Translations under genes and position numbers: made by a program
Notes under the pieces: model-generated
The model's database searches: none
The model's input: the letters and a program-made list of their open reading frames with translations, nothing else
Told to the model about the DNA's origin: nothing
Shown: in pieces, positions 57,720 through 64,000 of the stretch
Numbering within the stretch: the stretch's first letter is position 1
How the letters are laid out: the number at the start of each line of letters is the position of its first letter
Assembly: GCA_023101725.1 (NCBI GenBank)
Contig: JALJCO010013377.1
Span: 62,001-126,000 of the forward strand
Direction: 5' to 3'
DNA: 64,000 nucleotides
Source of the DNA: Atherinomorus stipes
Taxonomy: Eukaryota > Chordata > Actinopteri > Atheriniformes > Atherinidae

Positions 57720-58400
57720 ATATAAAGTATATTATATATAAAAAAAACTGAACATAAGATTTAAGAATTGAATGCTTGAAAGAGACTTTTCAATTTGACA
57801 AACAGCTTCACAACAAATTGATGAGCTAATAAAGAATTTAAAGTTTGTTTTACAATTACAAATATTTTGCATCTTCAAAGAGGAGAGAATGTAGTGTTGA
57901 TCAAATGACAAAACCCCCACAGAAATCAATTTTAATTTCAGGTTATGAGGCATTAAATAGGGAAAAAATGTCAAAGAGACAGATGTTGCAGCTAAAAACT
58001 AAGAAGTAGATTTCCATGGTCACCAGGCTTGTGATCAAATGGCAAAGATTTTTTTCACAATGTGTCCGACACATGAAAAAAATGGCTAAAAGACACTGTG
58101 GTTCTTACAGAACTGGACTAAGATCACTCCAAGTTATGTAAAGATGTAAAAGAGTAATTGTGGTCTCACGATGAAACTGTGGTTACAATAATTATTTACA
58201 AAAAACATCATGTGTGTCACAGTCACGATTTGGAACTGAAACATGTCTTCTAAAATGCCATAACAGCTTAATACTGGTGTTTGCTTATTAGTTTAAGTCT
58301 TTATTTAAGAAATGGTAAAACAAATATAGTTTTCAGTTTGATAGAATATGCAATATTAAGCAATATTCTGGGAAGGTCTGCACTGTTGATGGGTGAGGGT
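57720..58400. other. AT-rich non-coding stretch
   Basis: No ORF or terminal repeat that I can support. Confidence 0.4.
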
Positions 58401-58900
58401 GCCAGTGTTGGGTATAAAAGGAGCATTCACTAAAGGTTTAGAGTCCTTCCTAACAAGGATGACTCTCCACTTGGAGCCAAACTCTGTCAAAGTATAATTG
58501 ACCTACAATTATTAAAAACATATTTGTCAGTGCAAGATTGTGAATCTACAAAGCTGTGAAAAAATTCAGGGAGTCTGGGGAAATCTCATGTGTAAAGGTA
58601 TAAGACAGGAAATTCTGTTGGATGGTCATAACCTTCAAGCCCTTAGGCAGCACTGCATGAGAAACCATAATTCCACCATGATCAATGCAGCCACATGGGA
58701 TCAGGAGGACCTTGGAAAACCATTTTACTAAACACAGTTCACTGCTGGATCCAGAACATAACCTGAAGCTAGATTACACAGGGAAGAAGTCATATATCAG
58801 CTCTGTGCACAACCAGTACCAGTGCCAGTGACACCAGCTTATGCTCTGGGGTTAGAGTCCATGTTTGAATGTTGGAGCTTTGGAGAGACCACAGGTGTAA
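58400..58900 (+). pseudogene. Decayed Tc1-like transposase, N-terminal part, a third family
   Basis: With frame changes the plus strand reads YKAVKKFRESGEISC, ILLDGHNLQALRQHC, and RNHNSTMINAATWDQEDLGK. These follow the order of the N-terminal helix-turn-helix region of a Tc1-like family distinct from the [13 protein letters not shown] type above. Only this part is recognisable. Confidence 0.55.
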
Positions 58901-58939
58901 GTATCGACAATGCAACTAGTGTAGCTGCACTGGGGCCCG

Positions 58940-59815
58940 AATGCAATCAGGGGCCCATGAAGGAAGGGGAAAAAATAAGCAGCTGTCCTCCAGATTTAGG
59001 GGGAGGGTAAATAAAAAAATTGCCCGTGTCCATGTAGCATTACCTCATACACACTGCTTTACCTTTTCTTTATTTTAAAAACACACACACATAAAACCCT
59101 CTGAAAACCGAACAAAGCTTACTGTGTCTGATGCGTTTTAATGGGTGTCCACGCAGAGAACACGTGTGTGGTTGTTCAGCCCTTCTGGTGGCTAATCAGA
59201 AGTGCTGGTCATTTTGGCATATTATGAGAGAAGTTAATGTTGTCTTATCAGTCAGAGTACTGACCTTTTCAGTACGGCTGGTTCAGCCAGCTCAAGCGAG
59301 AGAGCCGGTGGAGGCAGCGAAAATGATCACAGGAGCGTCGCTGAAGGTTACATGTTTATTACAAGATAACTTAGTGATAAACCGTGGTGAACTGTGTAAA
59401 TCAGACTCCACTTCTGTGTCCAGCGGTCAAGTTTATCTCAGTGTCTCCCACTCCCAAGCGTGTGTTCAGTCTTCAGAGTTCCCAGAGAGAGAGATTCCCG
59501 TCTTCCCCTTTCCTGTTCCTTTTAAGATCTGGCTTAAAGTCCATCCCCTTCCGGTGGCTTGTTCTGTAGTCCTTCCCTGTTTCCTGCACTGAGAAATGCC
59601 CCAATGAACTACAGGAACCATCAGCCCTTTCAGTCTGTGAACAACACGTCTGCATTAAAGTAATCTTCCATTGCTTAGATTTCACTGTCTGTTATCAAAT
59701 GCCACGTTGAATTAAACTGTCTGTTGGACACCGTAATCTACTCTTGTGTCCTTGTCACGTAGTCTTAAACAGTCAGTAAACCACCACACATGCATGGAGA
59801 CCGCCATACGCGAGG
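58940..59815. other. Non-coding stretch with one unsupported long ORF
   Basis: A 153-codon plus-strand ORF (59131-59592) has no domain I recognise, no splice or poly(A) context, and overlaps other open frames. Confidence 0.35.
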
Positions 59816-59818
59816 TCT

Positions 59819-60111
59819 GGGGAAAAAAAAATTGATACACTGAAATATCGCAGTATTTTCATATGCAGATTTCAAATTGAATTTAAAAATGCAATACTGG
59901 TCTAGTTTGCCAATGAAATTTCGCAAGATTTCATTGTTCTCTTATGAAATCTTGCAAGATTTCATGAAAACCCGCAAGATTTCGTTACGAAACGACGAAA
60001 TCTTGAGAGATTGCATTAGTAAAATAGATTGATACCGCATTTTGAAAAATCGATATGACATCAGCACATGAAAATATTGCGATATTTCAGTGTATCAATG
60101 TATTTTTCCAA
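59819..60111. mobile_element. Palindromic family A element, copy 6
   Basis: Starts GGGGAAAAAAAAATTGATAC and ends GTATCAATGTATTTTTCC, with inverted arms (GAAATATCGCAGTATTTTCA / GAAAATATTGCGATATTTCA). Not inside a family B element. Confidence 0.75.
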
Positions 60112-60568
60112 GAAAAATGGCTGATTTTGCAGAGAAAATACCAAATTGGCATTTTTAAAATAGCACCTATAATAATCTTAAATGGCTACAAAATGTAGGG
60201 AAGTCACTGCTACATCCGACAGATGAGAATATTGAGAAAATCAACCTCAATTCGAAGAAATGAATGTTGAGAGATCGCTAGACGGAATTTTCATTATTGG
60301 TGTGAATGTTGCCATTGACTTGACATTAACTCAGCGTTGACATAAATTTTTCCATCATTCTGCAATAACCCACATTTAAGGCAGAGTTGGGGATCCTGAA
60401 AAAACAGTTTGAGCAATCTAAATTTTCAAAATTACGCCCGCCCCAAAACCATGCCTTCAGAGCGATACCGATAACACCCTAGTGGATAGCTTGTTATCTT
60501 GCTAGTAAACAGCTGAGGAACCACATTTCTAAAAGTCATAATTCCCTCACCTACAACTCATTCTGTGG

Positions 60569-60966
60569 TAGGGCTGGACGATTATGGAAAAAATTATAAT
60601 CACGATTATTTTGACTGATACTGAAATCACAATTAATATACACAATTGTTCATTGATTCTATAAAAAAGTGTTTATTGAGCCAACAAAACTCAACCTCAA
60701 ATATAACTTAAAAAAAATAAAACCGGAAATAAACTAGAAACAGGTAAAGGAGTAAAATAAGAATATTTTTGAAATAATAATAGCAATAAAAATGAATACT
60801 CAGTCTACATGCATTCCTGTTCTATACTCCCTGCAGTTTGCTTCCTATAACTCCATCAGTCTGTTCACTTCAGGATTAATCGTTTTTCTTCGATTACAGT
60901 GTTTTTATGATTGTGAAAAGGCAAAATTGAAAACCCGATTAAAATTCGATTAATTGTCCAGCCCTA
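60569..60966. mobile_element. hAT-type MITE family D, copy 2
   Basis: 398 bp, ends TAGGGCTGGACGATTATGG and, inverted, TAGGGCTGGACAATTAATCG. Perfect duplication TTCTGTGG at 60561-60568 and 60967-60974. Inverse orientation relative to 15962-16352. Confidence 0.92.
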
Positions 60967-60974
60967 TTCTGTGG

Positions 60975-61666
60975 TGTAAAACATTCACGCTGAAAATGTC
61001 AACACCTCCATGACTTGTGTCTAAGACCCTCGTTTTTTTGTTGGGTTAAAAAAACGGGAACCAGCTCTCCAGTAACAGGGTGCTAAGCTGGTGGCGGAAA
61101 ACACTAGTCTCGACAACTCACTGCCATCATTATATGGGGCCTGCCCTGCTTCAGCTAGCGTAACCTCAGGGGAACAACCTGCCCTGGGTCATACATTCTA
61201 GCCGCACCCACTCAACGACAGCTGTTTCCCTAAACGTCTTACGCAGTTGTTCCAATCCAGATAATTTTGATACTCAGGAACAGTATTGAGTATTAGGGCA
61301 TGTTTATTGGACTAGACCAACCCTTCAGGGCTAACGAGATGTTTTACATTGCAAGTTAAAAACCTTATAGGTGTAATAATGTCCAATTTTCTTCATGCAG
61401 GTTAAATTTATTGAAGCTTTGGCAGGGGTCAAGGGAAAAAAATAGAACTTGGACAGGGATTTCTTCCGAACTTCTCTTCGCTCTGTCCCTCAGAAACAGA
61501 TTCTTGTTATAAATCCTCTTAGTTTCTTTCTCTCCGGAGAGCCTGCTGTAATCTCCGATATTGATCTTTAGATGGGGGTAGACTGAAGCCTGAGGTCTGT
61601 TGTTTAGGCTGGAGTGCTCCGGTCTGTAAGCAGACTTCGCAGTCGACCTTGAGGATTTTGCTATAA
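60975..61666. other. Non-coding stretch, nothing recognised
   Basis: No supported ORF, RNA gene or terminal repeat. Confidence 0.4.
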
Positions 61667-62430
61667 CAGTGTGTTCAGACCAAGCGCGATTTGGGCGTCA
61701 AAAACGTGCCCGACGCCCAAAGTTGGACGCTGTGTCATTAAAAGTCTGACGCCTGTTTCCCCGCGTCTTGATGCTCTGACGCGCGGCGAGAGATGTCCAG
61801 TCAAGCAGCGCTCGCCGCGCCGTGGGAGGAGCCTCTCCTTTCTCTTTTTCCTGTCACCGGTCTGTCTGCACCATAGCAGGTGCAGGAGAGAGAGCGGCTC
61901 GGCTTAATGTGATAAATAAAGCAGGGAACGTCGTCGTCGGACATCTCTGCTCTGTGTCCGGTTCACCAGATGATTCCAGGTGTTCTGACTGTGATGAGTT
62001 TTATCATTTACTCCAGGAGCCGCTGGCGAGCAGCACTTTCAGCCGTCTGATCTGCCCCGTTTAACCTCCCACTGTCCCGATGCGGGGCAGCATTATCAGC
62101 CCAGTACATCCCATCGGGACAGCAGGTCATCAAACCACCGTTCAGAAACAGGGACTGGACACAGATCATATTTTATCCTCCTCTGTGTTCAGATAGAGAG
62201 GAGATTCCCCTGGTTCTTCTGCGTGTTTCCTCTACTGTCAGAAAAAGTGTGTCTGTGTCATGACTCGCTCTGATTGGTCGACGCCCCACGTCAAGACGCC
62301 AAAGTTCAGATTTTCCAAATCCGGCGTCCGGCGCAAACGCTGAACATCTCAAAACTCGACGCGCTAGCGCCCTAGACGCGCCGCGCCCAACGCGCGAAAC
62401 GCGCCCGACGCCCGAAACGCGCTGCAAGAC
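61667..62430. mobile_element. Possible Harbinger-like MITE, GC-rich
   Basis: Left end CAGTGTGTTCAGACCAAGCG with GCGTC-rich subterminal steps. The right side is dense in CGCGC and GACGC motifs (about 62330-62420), as in fish repeats with TTTGGTCTGAACAC ends, but a clean right terminus is missing. The GC and CpG content is well above the window average. Confidence 0.45.
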
Positions 62431-62579
62431 TTCCACTAGCAATAGCATCAGCAACCTCCTGGAACTAGAACAACGGGATGAAATATGTTGAAACTGTCTT
62501 CAGTGATAAGTAGTATTCTGGCTCACTTGTAAATGAGGCCCTATGTCAAAAATTCTGAACTTCCCCTTTAAGTTGGTCT

Positions 62580-63240
62580 CAGGGACTTCCCTCATTGAGG
62601 CTCCTTCGACACTTGATCCACATCCGTTTTTTAAAATTTTCGGTGGATTTTAAGAGCAAACAGCTACACAGATAACAGCAGCCATGTTTGTGTGCACTGA
62701 CCGCTCTTGGCTTCTGTAGATTTTCATTAGACATCAGATCTTTTATCCTGGAGATGCTCCTTAGATGACAGTAGGCTGATTTCATGATTGCTTTAATGTG
62801 TTTTGGAATTTAGGTCTGAGTCCATCACTACACCCAGATTTCTGGCCAGGTTGGTGGTTTTAAGGAATAGACTGAAACTCTGTGGCAACCTGCAGTCATT
62901 TCTCTTTGGCACCAAAAACAATCTCCTCAGTTTTGTTTTTGTTCAACTGGAGAAAGTTTAGGCATTCAGTCATTAATCTCCTCAATGCATTTACCAAGAG
63001 CCTGTACAGGGCCCTGGTCTTCCTGGTGACATTGTTACATGTGTGTCATCAATGTAGCTATGGTAGTACTACTGTTCTTCATGACCAGAGCCAGTGGGAG
63101 CTTGTAGATGTTAAACAGAAGAGGCCCCAGGTTGGAGCCTTGGGGAACTCCCCATATTGTATGATTCTTGTCCGCTCAGATGTAAACTAGAAAATTTACA
63201 CAAAGTACCTCCTGTTCTCTAAGTATGTTTTGAACCAGCT
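62580..63240 (-). pseudogene. L2-like LINE reverse transcriptase remnant
   Basis: On the minus strand, in several frames: EFPKAPTWGLFCLTSTSSHW, whose shifted frame gives GSNLGPLLFNIYKLPLALV; NFLQLNKNKTEEIVFGAKE; and KSAYCHLRSISRIKDLMSNE. These are consecutive blocks of L2-type (Maui-like) reverse transcriptases around and after the active site. Stops and frameshifts make it dead. Its 5' side is cut by the hAT element starting at 63259. Confidence 0.7.
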
Positions 63241-63258
63241 AAGTACAGTGCCAGAGAG

Positions 63259-64000
63259 TAGGGATGGGCATCGATTTTCAAATATTCGAATAGTCATTAT
63301 AAAAACAACGAATAGTAATCATAAAAACAAATAGTGAATCATATCTGGCGAAAAAAAGGTTGTATTTCTGCCAGCTACCGCACGGGGGCAGCATACCATG
63401 TGATGATACACAGTGTGGTGGGCTAGATGCCAAGCCATAGAAGAAGAAACAAACCGGAGAAGGCACGGTGGAGAGATTTCTGCAGCAGTCGTCAAAAAGT
63501 CTCGTGGAGCTATTTAAAAAAAACAAGCGAAACAGAGGTACAATTTAAACTCTGCGAGGCAAAGCTCTCATGTCACAGGTCTACGACAACCATGCACTCT
63601 CATATGATAGCAAAGCACCCGAGTGAAAGCAGCGGGCCGTCGTCACAGCAACAGTCAATTACCAGCTTTGCCACTAGAAAACATACATGTGATAACAGAC
63701 GTGCGGAGCAAACGGCGTCCCTCATCTCAAAGATGATTGGAAAAGACATGCTCCCCATCAGCTTCGTTGAAGGTGAGAGTTTTCGGAGTTTGATGGCATT
63801 TGTTGAGCCAGGGTTCTCAGTCCCATCAAGAAAAACATTACAACAAGACTTGAGAAACTTTTTGATGATAAAGCAAGTGAGCTGCGCACTCTGTTAACGA
63901 AAGTCAAAAAAGTGGCTCTGACCACTGATTCATGGACGGCGCTGACAACGGAATCATATGCTTCAATAACCTGCCATTACATACAAAACTGGAAAATGCA
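63259..64000 (+). mobile_element. hAT transposon, 5' part, running off the window
   Basis: The left end TAGGGATGGGCATCGATTTTC resembles hAT terminal repeats. It is followed by a transposase-like coding region (next entry). The right end is outside the window, so the target duplication cannot be checked. Confidence 0.75.
63427..64000 (+). pseudogene. BED-finger hAT (ZBED-like) transposase, N-terminal part, frameshifted
   Basis: The frame starting at 63427 encodes a BED-type zinc finger: SWSYLKKTSETEVQFKLC, then C-x2-C spaced FKLCEAKLSC and a HSHMIAKHP histidine pair. A linker and QSITSFATRK follow, then DNRRAEQTASLISKMIGKDM and FVEGESFRSLMAFVEPGF, the segments that precede the catalytic core in hAT proteins. 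The frame breaks at about 63852. The other frame then reads ASELRTLLTKVKKVALTTDS and WTALTTESYASITCHYIQNW to the window edge; TTDxWT is the usual first-Asp region of hAT transposases. One indel therefore disrupts the copy. Confidence 0.8.

Noticed and set aside
59131..59592. 153-codon ORF
   Set aside because: No domain, no supporting splice or poly(A) context, other frames equally open.

Overview
The window reads as nuclear DNA from a ray-finned (teleost) fish. Three things support this: one vertebrate kinase gene split by large introns; a mobile-element load typical of fish (Tc1-like, hAT and CR1/L2-type LINEs, tRNA-derived SINEs, dozens of MITEs); and long AT-rich non-coding tracts with microsatellites. 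Nothing bacterial or viral is visible. The species cannot be told from the sequence.

The only gene I can identify with confidence is pskh1 (protein serine kinase H1) on the minus strand. Its coding part is in three phase-0 exons: 41341-41409 (23 codons, N-terminal acylation signal), 33874-34797 (308 codons, most of the kinase domain) and 17310-17627 (105 codons plus stop). Together they predict 436 residues. A non-coding first exon and promoter probably lie near 42.6-42.9 kb. The introns are about 6.5 kb and 16.2 kb. The larger one is filled with transposons.

Layout from left to right. 0-8.6 kb: a possible 5' part of an unidentified minus-strand gene (exon candidates at 335-1 and near 7.18-7.37 kb), a possible plus-strand exon at 8.0 kb, and several MITEs. 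8.7-11.2 kb: a broken CR1/L2-type LINE on the minus strand, itself hit by another insertion. 12.1-17.3 kb: probable 3' UTR and flank of pskh1. 17.7-33 kb (intron 2): a chain of nested hAT and Tc1 elements and a strongly G-rich block at 30.07-31.15 kb. 35-41 kb (intron 1): more MITEs. 43-64 kb: microsatellites, a Tc1 element split by two later insertions (48.6-52.6 kb), one of them a nested palindrome, a candidate two-exon ORF at 54-55 kb, more hAT MITEs, an L2-like LINE remnant and the 5' part of a BED-finger hAT transposon running off the right edge.

The most interesting material is the order and structure of the mobile elements. Many have 8-bp (hAT) or TA (Tc1) target duplications that can be read directly, so insertion order can be reconstructed. 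Two structures deserve attention: a palindromic element found at the same internal site in three copies of a hAT MITE, implying that they spread as one composite; and a 1.14-kb palindrome with a third copy of its own arm in the centre. I did not find a convincing new gene system.
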